A stretch of DNA of 64,000 nt from Vibrio hippocampi (GCF_921292975.1 NZ_CAKLCM010000003.1:992001-1056000); one strand, 5' to 3'; shown: positions 1 to 9,849, counted from the stretch's first letter. Translations and numbers: made by a program. The notes: generated by a model not told the origin, from the letters alone.

Positions 1-434
1 GACTCTGAAACCAGTTCATCGGCGAGTAAGGTGAGTGCTTGTTCTCGTCCCTGTGTCAATAATATCTGCTCACTCGACACGTTAATTCGGTATTGTGAAT
101 TGAGTTGCCCACGTATTTGCTCAACCAGCTCGCGTTGCAACTTATCGACAGACGTTTGCGAGATCATGTCTGAAGACACGACATCACGATGACAACGGTA
201 TAACTGATAGCTGGGCTGATCCTTAGGGTCAAAGTGATCACAAACAAACGGAAAAACCCGCTCCGTATCATCCCCTACAAAATCACTCGAACCCTGCTCC
301 GCTTCTGTCAGAACATCTAACCAATAAGGTGCAGAATGATCGCTTTCTGTATAATTTTGCACCAAATCGTTTCGCATTCCATCGCGAGTAATTCTTGCTT
401 GATAAGCGTCTACTTCTCTAAATCCCTTGCTCAT
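1..434 (-). CDS. Aminotransferase-like protein, N-terminal part (cut by window edge)
   Basis: Reading the minus strand from an ATG at 434, an open frame of 144 codons runs off the left edge without a stop. A ribosome-binding site (AGGATGG) lies about seven bases upstream. The protein starts MSKGFREVDAYQARITRDG. Its last visible part, ILLTQGREQALTLLADEL, resembles the substrate-side helix of fold-type I PLP aminotransferases (T-x-G-x-x-Q/E-A-L). The PLP lysine would lie outside the window. It is transcribed the same way as puuR, 145 bases downstream of it, so a role in amine or amino-acid metabolism is possible. The family call is tentative. Confidence 0.5.
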   Translation of the reverse strand, partial: MSKGFREVDAYQARITRDGMRNDLVQNYTESDHSAPYWLDVLTEAEQGSSDFVGDDTERVFPFVCDHFDPKDQPSYQLYRCHRDVVSSDMISQTSVDKLQRELVEQIRGQLNSQYRINVSSEQILLTQGREQALTLLADELVSE

Positions 435-579
435 CGTTACACCATCCTGGTTTATTTAACAGTGAGTTATCGAACTAATGAGTTGATAAGCGATAACTTG
501 CAATATATAAACCAGAATTTATAAACTCCCAATTTTATTTCAATCAACACTGATGATGATGAGCAAAATAGCGGTAAAC

Positions 580-1122
580 CTAGAACGTAGGAGGCGTGGC
601 AGCGCTGATCAGTTCACACTCTATTTTGCCTACATTGCGAAAGCGGTGTGGGAGGTGGGTTGAGAAATAGTAAGAATCCCCCGCCTTTAATACTTGCTTC
701 TGATTACCCACCGTGATCTCTATTTCTCCCCTGAGCACGATGCCGCTCTCCTCGCCTTCGTGCTGCATAAAGTCCGTCCCGGTATCCGCGCCAGGAGGGT
801 AGGTTTCTCGTAGCAGCGCCAGTTGTCGGTGTTTGGTTTTACTGCCGACCAGCAACATGCTGATTTGACTATCGCCAATATCCACCAACTCGTCACGATT
901 GAAAAATATTTTATCTTCCGCCTTAATATCAACGGTAAAGAAGTCCCCCATAGAGATGGACATCGCATCCAATATTTTTTTCAGCGATCCCACCGACGGA
1001 TTAACCTGATTATTCTCAATCTGAGAGATCATCGCATTCGTCACCCCACTGCGCTTAGCCAGTTCACGCTGGGAAATACCCTTCATGGTACGAATACTCT
1101 TGAGTTGCTCACCGACATCCAT
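580..1122 (-). CDS. puuR: PuuR-like XRE/cupin regulator of putrescine catabolism
   Basis: This 180-residue protein has an XRE-type helix-turn-helix at about residues 8-60 (ISQRELAKRSGVTNAMISQI) and a C-terminal cupin (about 105-175: HEGEESGIVLRGEIEI ... LPHRFRN). It ends SAATPPTF, very like the end of E. coli PuuR. PuuR represses putrescine uptake and degradation genes. I chose the ATG at 1122 because AAGGAG sits correctly before it; an upstream ATG at 1143 lacks this. It lies downstream of potI, in the middle of the polyamine gene set, which fits the assignment. Confidence 0.85.
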   Translation of the reverse strand: MDVGEQLKSIRTMKGISQRELAKRSGVTNAMISQIENNQVNPSVGSLKKILDAMSISMGDFFTVDIKAEDKIFFNRDELVDIGDSQISMLLVGSKTKHRQLALLRETYPPGADTGTDFMQHEGEESGIVLRGEIEITVGNQKQVLKAGDSYYFSTHLPHRFRNVGKIECELISAATPPTF

Positions 1123-1224
1123 GTCTTGCTCCTTAAACCCCAAATTAGGGGAAATACGCCTCTATACCCAGTTACCTCAAAATGCAGAATTCAGAGGTAA
1201 TTGGGGTATATTTTTCCATACAGC

Positions 1225-1293
1225 TATGCCGAGCCAAGATATGCCAAGCTCTCAAGGTATACCAAGCTCACAAGGTATACCCAGCTAAGATGA
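1225..1293. repeat. 18-bp tandem repeat overlapping the end of potI
   Basis: Two clear 18-bp units (TATGCCAAGCTCTCAAGG at 1240, TATACCAAGCTCACAAGG at 1258) are flanked by a diverged unit at 1276 and a shortened 15-bp unit at 1225. The last unit contains the potI stop codon (complement of 1285-1287). One of several short tandem repeats in this window placed at gene 3' ends. Confidence 0.75.
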
Positions 1294-2124
1294 GGCGCGG
1301 ATTTCCAATTTACGCTTCTTCTCTGCCCGCGCCATCAGCCACCAAGCGATAAATGACGCCAAGGCAACAACCAGCACCATCAGCGACGCTAACGCATTGA
1401 TCTTGGGACTAATGCCCAGACGAACACTAGAAAATATCACCAAAGGTAAGGTACTCGAACTCGGACCAGAGACAAAACTCGATATCACCAGATCGTCTAA
1501 AGAGAGCGTGAATGCCAGCAACCACCCAGCTAACAAGGCGGGTGCAACGGTTGGGAGCGTGATGGTAAAGAACACCTTGAGCGGCGATGCACCCAAATCC
1601 ATTGCGGCTTCTTCTATCGAGCGATCCAACTCTTGCAGTCGTGAGCTCACCACCACAGTGACATACGCTGTGCAAAAGGTCACATGGGCAATCCAAATCG
1701 TCAGCATGCCGCGATGCGCAAACAGGTCAAAAAACTGCCCTAATGAGATAAACAGCAGCAACAAAGAGAGACCAGTAATCACATCAGGCATCACAAGGGG
1801 TGCGGTAATCATGAAAGCAAACCCCGTCTCCCCTTTAAACTTACCCAGCCGCTGCAAAACAAACGCCGCCAACGTCCCTAACACCACCGCAGTGGAAGCC
1901 GAGAGAAAGCCTATGGTTAAACTCAACCTGACACTGTTCATCAGCTGCTTATCTTCAAAAAGCACACCGTACCATTTCGTAGAAAAGCCCGACCACACAG
2001 TGGCTAAACGCCCTTCATTAAAGGAGTAAACAATCAACACCAGAATAGGAATATAGAGAAAGCTAAACACCAGTCCTAATATTAACCACTTCCATTTACT
2101 GTTATAAACCGGGATCGCATTCAT
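1285..2124 (-). CDS. potI: Putrescine ABC transporter permease PotI
   Basis: A 279-residue inner-membrane permease with about six membrane segments. The cytoplasmic EAA loop, which docks on the ATPase, is seen as EEAAMDLGASPLKVFFTITLP. It belongs to the PotC/PotI branch of spermidine/putrescine permeases. Its ATG overlaps the potH stop by four bases (ATGA), a sign of translational coupling, and it is the last gene of potFGHI. The length is normal for the family. Confidence 0.9.
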   Translation of the reverse strand: MNAIPVYNSKWKWLILGLVFSFLYIPILVLIVYSFNEGRLATVWSGFSTKWYGVLFEDKQLMNSVRLSLTIGFLSASTAVVLGTLAAFVLQRLGKFKGETGFAFMITAPLVMPDVITGLSLLLLFISLGQFFDLFAHRGMLTIWIAHVTFCTAYVTVVVSSRLQELDRSIEEAAMDLGASPLKVFFTITLPTVAPALLAGWLLAFTLSLDDLVISSFVSGPSSSTLPLVIFSSVRLGISPKINALASLMVLVVALASFIAWWLMARAEKKRKLEIRASS

Positions 2125-3029
2125 GACTGCACCTCCAACTCACGCTTCTGATAATGGTGGAACCAAATGATCGGGATCATAAGCACCAACAGCATAGTGA
2201 TCGCCACCGCCGACGCCACTGGCCAGTCGCGGTTATTGAAGAACTCTTGCCACAGCACTCGACCAATGAGTATTGAATCCGCCCCGCCTAACAGTTCAGG
2301 TATCACAAACTCACCCACCGCCGGAATAAACACCAGCATAGAGCCGGCAATGATGCCCGCCTTAGTTAACGGGATCAGCACCTGCACCAGAACACCAAAT
2401 GGACGCGTGCCCAAATCAAAAGCAGCTTCAACCAAGGTGTAATCCACCTTCATCAACGCGGTATACAAAGGCAAAACCATGAAAGGTAAATAGGTGTAAA
2501 CGATACCGATATAGATAGCAGCGTCGGTGTGCAAAATCTTCAACGGCTGGTCAATGACCCCCAACATCAGCAAAAAGCTATTCAACAATCCATTCGAATT
2601 GAGTAGACCCATTAAGGCGTAAACACGCAGCAAAAAACTGGTCCAAGAAGGAAGGATGATAAGCATCAATAGAATATTCCGCGTCGCTGGCGACGAGTGA
2701 ACAATGGCCCAAGCCGTGGGAAAGCCGATGATCAAACAGAGTAAGGTAGAGAAGAAAGCGATCTTTATCGACAACATATAAGATTCGAAATAGAGGCTAT
2801 CTTCAATCAGAAACAGATAGTTGCCGATATTAAGAAACAGCTGTACTTGTTGCTCAACTAATTGAAATAGTTCGGAATAAGGGGGAATCGCAATCTCCGA
2901 TTCCGCTAAGCTAATTTTTAATACGAACAAGAACGGGGCAAGGAAGAACAGCAGCAGCCAACTATAAGGCAGGGAGATCACCAAGTATTTGGCGATGGGC
3001 AGTTGTTTTAAGGTTTGAGATATCTTCAT
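2121..3029 (-). CDS. potH: Putrescine ABC transporter permease PotH
   Basis: A 302-residue permease with an N-terminal membrane segment (YSWLLLFFLAPFLFVLKISL), further hydrophobic segments, and an EAA loop (EAAFDLGTRPFGVLVQVLIP). It pairs with PotI to form the membrane channel of the putrescine importer. Its start overlaps the potG stop (ATGA, 3026-3029) and its stop overlaps the potI start, so the three are coupled. Confidence 0.9.
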   Translation of the reverse strand: MKISQTLKQLPIAKYLVISLPYSWLLLFFLAPFLFVLKISLAESEIAIPPYSELFQLVEQQVQLFLNIGNYLFLIEDSLYFESYMLSIKIAFFSTLLCLIIGFPTAWAIVHSSPATRNILLMLIILPSWTSFLLRVYALMGLLNSNGLLNSFLLMLGVIDQPLKILHTDAAIYIGIVYTYLPFMVLPLYTALMKVDYTLVEAAFDLGTRPFGVLVQVLIPLTKAGIIAGSMLVFIPAVGEFVIPELLGGADSILIGRVLWQEFFNNRDWPVASAVAITMLLVLMIPIIWFHHYQKRELEVQS

Positions 3030-4198
3030 ATTGTTAACACCACGCCACTATCCATTTCCCAAAACAGACTCACAGGGTCGTTCCATGTCGGTAAGTTTTC
3101 ACCTTTACGACTGACATTCTGCACCGAAGCCGTAACTAATTTACCGCTCGCTAGCCTAACGTGATAAATCGACTGGCTGCCAATATAGGCGATATCTTCC
3201 ACTACCCCAGCACAGCTGTTGCCTGTACTGAGCGATTCGGTGCAGAGAAACATCTTTTCTGGGCGCACCGCGACCATGAGTTGCGTGCCCGGTGTTGCCG
3301 TCACTGCATGGTCGAAAAGGATCGGTTTGTCGAGATCATCACATTGGATAGACGAGTGATTTTGCGACGTCTTATTCAGAGTACCCTCAAAAATATTCAC
3401 CGAACCAATAAACTCGGCACTGTAGCGAGAGTTGGGCGACTCGTAGATGGAATTAGGTGAGCCTATCTGGACAAATTGCCCCTTATTCATGATCGCGATG
3501 CGATCCGCCATAGTCATTGCCTCTTCTTGGTCATGAGTCACCATCACACAGGTGACACCAACACGCTCAAGAATATCGACAATCTCTAGCTGCATCTTTT
3601 CTCTTAGATTTTTATCCAGCGCACCCATCGGCTCATCAAGCAAAAGCAGCACTGGCTTTTTAGCGAGACTTCTCGCGAGGGCTACCCGCTGTCGCTGACC
3701 ACCGGACAGTTGATGAGGTTTACGATTGGCGTATTCAGTGAGGTCGACCAATTCAAGCAGCTCTTGCACCGTTTTGCGGATCTCCGGCTTCGATAAATTT
3801 TCCTGCTGCTTTAACCCGTAAGCGATATTATTGAACACCGTCATATGAGGAAACAGAGCATAGGATTGAAACATCATATTGACGGGACGGCGGTAGGGAG
3901 GAATGGACGTTAGGCTTTCGCCATTGAGAAGGATCTCGCCACCGTCTGGCTTTTCGAAGCCGGCGAGCATACGCAGTAAGGTCGACTTACCACAGCCCGA
4001 TGCGCCTACGAGGGCACATATTTCACCTTGATGGATATCCAAGTCGATGTTGTCGACAGCGGTATGCCCATCAAAGGATTTGGTCAATCCTTTTATTTGC
4101 AACAAAGGTCGTCTATTGGCCTTTGACGCGGTCTTGATCGGGGTTTCAACGTTCGGCGGGGCTAGCTCTCCCTCCGCTTCCAATGCAATCACTGTCAT
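3026..4198 (-). CDS. potG: Putrescine ABC transporter ATPase PotG
   Basis: A 390-residue ATPase. It shows Walker A (GASGCGKST), signature (LSGGQRQR), Walker B (VLLLLDEP) and the switch histidine (VTHDQEEAMTMA). A C-terminal TOBE-type domain ends WEMDSGVVLTI, close to the E. coli PotG end. The N-terminal 30 residues are an extension before the ATPase core. AAGGAGG lies just before the ATG. It energises putrescine import with PotH and PotI; PotF delivers the substrate. Confidence 0.92.
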   Translation of the reverse strand: MTVIALEAEGELAPPNVETPIKTASKANRRPLLQIKGLTKSFDGHTAVDNIDLDIHQGEICALVGASGCGKSTLLRMLAGFEKPDGGEILLNGESLTSIPPYRRPVNMMFQSYALFPHMTVFNNIAYGLKQQENLSKPEIRKTVQELLELVDLTEYANRKPHQLSGGQRQRVALARSLAKKPVLLLLDEPMGALDKNLREKMQLEIVDILERVGVTCVMVTHDQEEAMTMADRIAIMNKGQFVQIGSPNSIYESPNSRYSAEFIGSVNIFEGTLNKTSQNHSSIQCDDLDKPILFDHAVTATPGTQLMVAVRPEKMFLCTESLSTGNSCAGVVEDIAYIGSQSIYHVRLASGKLVTASVQNVSRKGENLPTWNDPVSLFWEMDSGVVLTI

Positions 4199-4257
4199 TC
4201 AAATTCCTCCTTGAAAAGGCCCTACTAAGACAACAAGTAGGGCCGACACAGCCTGTG

Positions 4258-5364
4258 TTAGTTCTTAATAAAGTCGGTCCATGAGCGGGTAATCACACGG
4301 TCAATCTTTTTGGGCTTCACCTCAGCGCTATACAGCTTGCTTGCCGTCGCTTCCGGTGGATAGATACCCGGATTATTCAAGACTTCCGCATCAATAAATT
4401 GTTTTGACGGGACATTGGGGTTGGCGTACCAAACATAGTTACTGATACCCGCAATGACTTTTGGTCGTAGCAGATAGTTAATGAACGCCATAGCGTTTTC
4501 TGGGTGCTTGGCATCTCTTGGAATCGCCATTAAATCAAACCAAGCCTGAGCCCCTTCTTTAGGGATCGAGTACGCCACTTCAATACCATTGTTCGCTTCT
4601 TCTGCACGGGCGGCCGCCTGTAACACATCACCAGACCAACCGACGGCAACACACACGTCACCATTCGCTAAATCATTGATATATTTTGAAGAGTTGAAAT
4701 AGGTAATATAGGGTCTAATTTCACTCAGCAGCGCAAGTGCTTGCTTATAATCATCCGCGGTTTTTGAGTTAGGATCTTTGCCAATATACTGAAGCGCAGC
4801 GGCAAAAATTTCTGTTGGTGCGTTGAGGAAGGCGACACCACACTGCTCTAGCTTCTGCATGTTTTCTGGTTTAAATACCAGATCCAAGCTATCAACAGGA
4901 GCTGAGTCGCCCAATATCTGTTGCACTTTTTCTACGTTATAGCCAATACCCGTTGTGCCCCAAAGATAGGGAACGGCATAAGTGTTGTCAGGATCGGCCG
5001 TTTGCGCCAAGACTTGCATCAGTTTTGGATCAAGGTTGCCATAGTTGGTCAGCTTGGCCTTGTCCAAAGGCATAAAAGCACCCGCTTGTGCTTGGCGCGC
5101 CAAAAAGTCATTCGATGGCACCACCAAGTCATAGCCCGTTTGACCAGATAGTATCTTGGCTTCGAGTACCTCATTGGAATCAAATACATCATAAACCACC
5201 TTGATCCCAGTCTCTTGTTCAAAGCCTTTAATGGTGTCTTCGGCGATATAATCTGACCAGTTGTATACGTTAAGGATTTTCTCCTCTTCCGCAGTCGCAG
5301 AGGCAACAAACAGTGCACTTGTTATTGCCAGTAAAAGCCCTTTTACAGGGGTTCCATTTCTCAT
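4258..5364 (-). CDS. potF: Putrescine-binding periplasmic protein PotF
   Basis: A 368-residue periplasmic binding protein with a signal peptide (GLLLAITSALFVASATA) followed by the family hallmark LNVYNWSDYIAEDTIKGF and VVYDVFDSNEVLEAKI. NPGIYPPEA near the C terminus matches PotF/SpuD-type proteins. I chose the ATG at 5364 (MRNGTPVKG) because GGAG sits seven bases upstream; an ATG four codons earlier is possible. It is the first gene of potFGHI and 59 bases ahead of potG. The ligand could be putrescine or spermidine; the neighbouring catabolic genes favour putrescine. Confidence 0.9.
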   Translation of the reverse strand: MRNGTPVKGLLLAITSALFVASATAEEEKILNVYNWSDYIAEDTIKGFEQETGIKVVYDVFDSNEVLEAKILSGQTGYDLVVPSNDFLARQAQAGAFMPLDKAKLTNYGNLDPKLMQVLAQTADPDNTYAVPYLWGTTGIGYNVEKVQQILGDSAPVDSLDLVFKPENMQKLEQCGVAFLNAPTEIFAAALQYIGKDPNSKTADDYKQALALLSEIRPYITYFNSSKYINDLANGDVCVAVGWSGDVLQAAARAEEANNGIEVAYSIPKEGAQAWFDLMAIPRDAKHPENAMAFINYLLRPKVIAGISNYVWYANPNVPSKQFIDAEVLNNPGIYPPEATASKLYSAEVKPKKIDRVITRSWTDFIKN

Positions 5365-5405
5365 AATTGTCTCCAATCCATGGGGTAAAGATCCTTTGAC
5401 TGAGG

Positions 5406-6749
5406 CTATAAAGACGCCATCGTCAGGTCGAGTGCTTGCTTCGCTCGTTCAACGAGCAAATCAATTTCTTCCAGAGTGATAATCAGCGGCGGGGAGACAA
5501 TCATAGTGTCACCCACAGCTCGCATGACTAGCCCACTCTTGATACAGTTTTCACGACATAACATGCCCACTTGCAGTGATTCGTCGTAGCGCTGTTTGGT
5601 CGTTTTGTCCTGTACGATTTCAATCGCCGCCACCAACCCTTTAACCCGCGCTTCTCCAACCAATGGGTGGTGCATCAGTTCACTCCATTTTTCTGCAAAG
5701 TAAGGGGCGATGCTCTGTTGCAAGTTGGGGATAATTTGACGCGACTGCATCTGCTTAATGTTGGCGATGGCCACCGCGCAGGCAACAGGATGACCAGAGT
5801 AAGTAAAGCCATGTGCAAACTCGGAATTGGCAGACTTCAACACGTCTGCGACCTGCTCGCGAACCATGACACCGCCAAGTGGCAAATAGCCGGAAGTGAT
5901 GCCCTTTGCCATACAAAGCAAGTCGGGTCGAATGTTATAGGTATCACTGGCGAACCACTCTCCGGTGCGCCCAAACCCACAGATCACTTCGTCGGCGATC
6001 AACAAGATGTCGTATTTATCGCAGATCCTTTGGATTTCTGGCCAATAACTTTCAGGAGGAATAATCACCCCACCCGCCCCTTGGATCGGTTCCGCGATGA
6101 AAGCGGCGACGTTGGCTTCACCAAGCTCAAGGATTTTCTGTTCTAGTTGCTGGGCTCGCTCAAGACCGAAGGCTTGAAGGTCGCCGTCAAGGCACTCTTC
6201 AAAGGCATAAGGCTGATCGATATGGACAATATCCGGCACCACACAACCCGTCTGTTTATGCATCAAGCCCATACCGCCTAAGCTTGCGCCCGCGATGGTG
6301 CTGCCATGGTAGGCATTTTTTCGGCTAATGATGGTCTTCTTGCTCGACTGTCCTTTCGCATTCCAGTAATAACGAACCATGCGAATCACGGTGTCATTGC
6401 ACTCTGAGCCAGAACCAGTAAAGAACACATGGTTCATCCCGTCAGGTGTCACCTCTGCCAGCAACTTAGCCAACTCGGCAGCCGGTGGATGCGTGGTTTG
6501 GAAAAACAAATTGTAGTAAGGCAGCGATTGCATTTGCGTCGTTGCGGCGTCGATGAGAGGCTGACAGCTATACCCCAGATTCGTGCACCATAGCCCAGAC
6601 ATGGCATCGAGGATCTCATTGCCTGCATCGTCATAGATATAGATGCCTTCGCCTCGCTCTATCATGCGAGCGCCTTGACTGTTTAATTCTTGGTAATTAC
6701 TAAACGGGTGAAAGCAATGATTCGCATCATACTCAACAAGTGAACTCAT
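5406..6749 (-). CDS. spuC: Polyamine:pyruvate aminotransferase (SpuC type)
   Basis: A 447-residue class III PLP aminotransferase. Visible motifs are the substrate/PLP region FFTGSGSECNDTVIRMVRYY, the aspartate in LIADEVICGFGRTGEWF, and the PLP lysine in CMAKGITSGYLPLGG. These are the omega-amino acid:pyruvate type found in SpuC, which moves the amino group of putrescine or cadaverine to pyruvate. AGGA precedes the ATG at 6749. It lies between spuB and potF on the same strand, so one transcript from 8104 down to 1285 is likely. Confidence 0.8.
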   Translation of the reverse strand: MSSLVEYDANHCFHPFSNYQELNSQGARMIERGEGIYIYDDAGNEILDAMSGLWCTNLGYSCQPLIDAATTQMQSLPYYNLFFQTTHPPAAELAKLLAEVTPDGMNHVFFTGSGSECNDTVIRMVRYYWNAKGQSSKKTIISRKNAYHGSTIAGASLGGMGLMHKQTGCVVPDIVHIDQPYAFEECLDGDLQAFGLERAQQLEQKILELGEANVAAFIAEPIQGAGGVIIPPESYWPEIQRICDKYDILLIADEVICGFGRTGEWFASDTYNIRPDLLCMAKGITSGYLPLGGVMVREQVADVLKSANSEFAHGFTYSGHPVACAVAIANIKQMQSRQIIPNLQQSIAPYFAEKWSELMHHPLVGEARVKGLVAAIEIVQDKTTKQRYDESLQVGMLCRENCIKSGLVMRAVGDTMIVSPPLIITLEEIDLLVERAKQALDLTMASL

Positions 6750-6772
6750 AGCGTTGTCCTATAAAGTAGGGG

Positions 6773-8104
6773 TTAAACATTAAGCAACAAAAACTCCCGC
6801 TCCCAGGAGCTGATGACTTGGAAAAAGGTTTCATATTCTTTGCGTTTAATCGAGACGTATGCCGACACGAAACGCTCGCCAAGGATCTCTCTCAGTTCCA
6901 CACACTGCTCTAAGATGGACAATGCCTCTTCTAAGGTGTGAGGTAAGCTGTAAGGGGAACCGCTGATGTCTGTGGTGACTTTGTCACGTGGTTCAATTTC
7001 ATTGACTAAGCCAAGGTAGCCACACGCCAGTGAGACGGCCATGGCCAAGTAGGGATTTACATCCGCGCCGGCATAACGGTTTTCAACCCGTCGCGCCTTG
7101 GCATCGGAGGCCGGAACTCGGATGCCGACCGTGCGATTATCCTCTCCCCACTCAAGGTTACCCGGTGCGCACTCACCAAAAATCAAGCGTCGGTAGGAAT
7201 TCACATTCGGTGCCATAAAGGCAATACTGGCGGGGGCAAATGTTTGTAGCCCTCCGATGTAGTGCAGCAATGCTTGGCTGTTGCTGCCATCGGCGTTACT
7301 AAAAATGTTCTTGCCTTCTCGATCCAACATGCTTTGGTGAATATGCATTGATGAACCGGGTTCGTGCTGCATAGGCTTAGCCATAAAGGTGGCGTAAACA
7401 TCATGCCTCAAGGCAGTTTCACGCACGGTTCGTTTGAATAGAAACGCCTGATCGGCTAACTCAAGGGCATCGCCGTGGTCGAAGTTAATCTCCATTTGGG
7501 CCGCGCCTGACTCATGAACTAAGGTGTCGACGTCCAACTTTTGTGCATCACAAAAGTCATACATCTCTTCAAAAAGGGGATCAAATTCGTTCACGGCATC
7601 AATGCTAAAAGACTGTCTGGCGGTTTCCGGACGACCGTTACGACCGATTGGTGGCTCTAGGGGAAAGTCTTCATCAATATTTTTTTTGACCAGATAGAAT
7701 TCCAGTTCGGGTGCGACAATTGGGGTTAACCCCTTGTCCTTATAGAGTTGCAATACTCTGCGAAGCACACTTCTTGGGGCGATATCGACATATTCATCGT
7801 CGCCAACGAAGCAGTCGTGAATGACTTGTGCGGTAGGCTCTTTCGCCCAAGGGACAAATCGGATACTTTTTTCATCGGGTTTGAGATTCATATCACTATC
7901 AGTGAGATCAATCATCTCATCGTCGTCAGGCCAGTCCCCTGTGATGGTTTGAAAGAATAAGCTTTCGGGCAGCTTCATCCCCTTATCACGTAGAAACTTG
8001 TGTGCGGGTATAATTTTACCTCTGGCATTACCGGTAATATCCGGAACCAAGCACTCTACCTCTGTAATTCTATTCTCTAAGATCCATTCCTTGATCATAT
8101 CCAT
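6773..8104 (-). CDS. spuB: Glutamate-polyamine ligase, SpuB-like glutamine synthetase
   Basis: A 443-residue member of the glutamine-synthetase fold that would join glutamate to a polyamine using ATP. Seen: the N-terminal beta-grasp part (VPDITGNARGKIIPA), the ATP-site motif (GSSMHIHQSM), and the NVNSYRRL and EWGEDNRTVGIRVP strands. I chose the ATG at 8104 (MDMIKEWILENR) because it fits the family start and has a GGGAAGG upstream; an in-frame ATG lies 18 codons earlier. It resembles Pseudomonas SpuB more than E. coli PuuA. It starts the spuBC-potFGHI-puuR run, divergent from a second ligase at 8433. Confidence 0.8.
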   Translation of the reverse strand: MDMIKEWILENRITEVECLVPDITGNARGKIIPAHKFLRDKGMKLPESLFFQTITGDWPDDDEMIDLTDSDMNLKPDEKSIRFVPWAKEPTAQVIHDCFVGDDEYVDIAPRSVLRRVLQLYKDKGLTPIVAPELEFYLVKKNIDEDFPLEPPIGRNGRPETARQSFSIDAVNEFDPLFEEMYDFCDAQKLDVDTLVHESGAAQMEINFDHGDALELADQAFLFKRTVRETALRHDVYATFMAKPMQHEPGSSMHIHQSMLDREGKNIFSNADGSNSQALLHYIGGLQTFAPASIAFMAPNVNSYRRLIFGECAPGNLEWGEDNRTVGIRVPASDAKARRVENRYAGADVNPYLAMAVSLACGYLGLVNEIEPRDKVTTDISGSPYSLPHTLEEALSILEQCVELREILGERFVSAYVSIKRKEYETFFQVISSWEREFLLLNV

Positions 8105-8432
8105 GAGTTGCCGCCTTCCCTGCTGCGAGGGGTAATGAATGATTGGTGGCAGTATCAAGCTAACGCCCTGTCAACTTGAGCAGTGTTCTAGCGCACCCTG
8201 CTTTTCTGCGTTCTGTTATTATGAATGACACTATTTTTGTTAACTGTCAACAGTCAGTGTTAACTATATTTTACCAATAAAGCACAGTAATCCCTCAAAA
8301 CAATCAAAATGAAGCACTATAATTAACAACAACTGAAACAAAATACTTTACACCTACTGCCGAGTTCGAGTAGCCTGTTTTGGACAGCGAGTAAAGGATT
8401 ACAGCGATAAAAGCATGCAAAGGAAGGGATAT
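8105..8432. promoter_or_regulatory. Divergent promoter region between spuB and puuA, with PuuR-like site
   Basis: This 328-base gap carries the promoters for both arms of the polyamine locus. At 8258-8272 the minus strand reads AAAATATAGTTAACA, which matches the published E. coli PuuR site AAAATATAATGAACA at 13 of 15 positions as I recall it. A second GTTAAC at 8239-8244, 15 bases away, makes the region partly symmetric. Binding by the window's own PuuR is an inference. Confidence 0.5.
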
Positions 8433-9806
8433 ATGAGTGCAGAACGCAAACCTTGGGTCACGAGTGCTGACCTAAATCAAGCCTACGATTTTATTGAAAG
8501 CCATCCCGATATCACCAGCATTGACCTAATATTATTCGATATCAACGGCAAAGAGCGCGGCAAACGCATCCCCGTCTCTTCACTGCCCAAGGTGTATGAG
8601 TCAGGCGTCTGTATGCCTGCGTCGGTGTTCGCCCTTGATATCAAAGGCGAAACCATAGAAGAGACCGGACTCGGTTTTGACCAAGGCGATTCCGACCGAA
8701 TTTGTCGCATTGTTCCCGGATCACTCCAGCCTATTCCTTGGAAACCGGGTGTCGCCCAAGCGGTACTGACCATGTGCAATCGACAACAGAGTGATGGCTT
8801 TTTCGCCGACCCTCGACTGGTGTTAACCAAACAGTTACAAGACCTGCAACAGCAAGGCTTCAATCCCTGCGTAGCAGTTGAATATGAGTTCTACTTGCAA
8901 GATCTCCATCCAGATGAACAAGGGAATCCTCAGCCCCCCATCATGCCACTAAGTCAAACCCGAATGGCGCAGACACAGGTCTACTCCTTAGATGAGTTGG
9001 ATGAATTTAAAAGCTTTATTGATGAGGTTATTGAGGTATGTCAGCAGCAAGGGATCCCAGCTTCTAATATCAGCGCCGAATACGCCCCGGGGCAGTTTGA
9101 GGTCAACCTCAAACACAGTAGTGATGTCGTCGCGGCCTGCGATCAATCGATGTTAATGAAGCGGGTGATTCGTGCTATCGCCAAAAAACATGGATTCTGC
9201 GCCAACTTTATGGCCAAACCCTACAGCGAATACTCGGGTAACGGCTGCCATATCCATGTCAGCCTATTAGATAATGATGGCAACAATATTTTCAGTGACC
9301 AGCCGGAAGTGTTTCAACACGCCATCGCTGGCATTTTAAAATATATGTCAGAAACAATGGCGATCTTAGCACCTAATGCCAACTCCTATCGCCGCTTTCA
9401 ACCCAACATGTTTGTTTCTATGCAACCCAATTGGGGCTGGGACAACCGAACCGTTGCATTGCGAGTGCCTTCCGATACCGAAGAAAACCGCCGAGTCGAA
9501 CATCGTGTCGCCGGTGCGGATTGTAACCCCTACCTCGTGGTTGGCGTGATTCTGGCCTCAATTTTAGAAGGGGTACAACAGCAACTCCAAGCGCCACAAG
9601 CAATCGATGGTAACGGCTTTGAGCTTCCGCTCGATAATCCGTTTCCTCTCTCTTGGCCACAGGCGTTGGAGCAGTTTGATGCCAGCAAAGTCTTAGAGCG
9701 TCACCTATCAGCTAATTTTTGTCGTGTCTACCACGCCAACAAATACAGTGAACAACTCGCTTTCGCGACCAACATTACCCCTTTGGAATACGAGTGGTAC
9801 CAATAA
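8433..9806 (+). CDS. puuA: Gamma-glutamylputrescine synthetase PuuA
   Basis: A 457-residue glutamine-synthetase-fold ligase, the first step of the Puu pathway (putrescine + glutamate + ATP). It is closer to E. coli PuuA than the paralogue at 6773: it shares RGKRIPVSSL, the ASVFALDI block, NGCHIHVSLLD, NSYRRFQP and RVEHRVAGADCNPYL. The start is placed at ATG 8433 because AGGAAGGG lies directly before it; an ATG six codons earlier sits before that site and is unlikely. It is followed after 43 bases by puuB, forming an operon. Confidence 0.88.
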   Translation: MSAERKPWVTSADLNQAYDFIESHPDITSIDLILFDINGKERGKRIPVSSLPKVYESGVCMPASVFALDIKGETIEETGLGFDQGDSDRICRIVPGSLQPIPWKPGVAQAVLTMCNRQQSDGFFADPRLVLTKQLQDLQQQGFNPCVAVEYEFYLQDLHPDEQGNPQPPIMPLSQTRMAQTQVYSLDELDEFKSFIDEVIEVCQQQGIPASNISAEYAPGQFEVNLKHSSDVVAACDQSMLMKRVIRAIAKKHGFCANFMAKPYSEYSGNGCHIHVSLLDNDGNNIFSDQPEVFQHAIAGILKYMSETMAILAPNANSYRRFQPNMFVSMQPNWGWDNRTVALRVPSDTEENRRVEHRVAGADCNPYLVVGVILASILEGVQQQLQAPQAIDGNGFELPLDNPFPLSWPQALEQFDASKVLERHLSANFCRVYHANKYSEQLAFATNITPLEYEWYQ

Positions 9807-9849
9807 GTGCCAATAAGGACCATTACTCAAGATATGTAAGGATACATTG

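Noticed and set aside
336..524. 62-codon plus-strand frame opposite the left-edge gene
   Set aside because: It overlaps the start of a better-supported minus-strand gene with a ribosome-binding site and has no family features.
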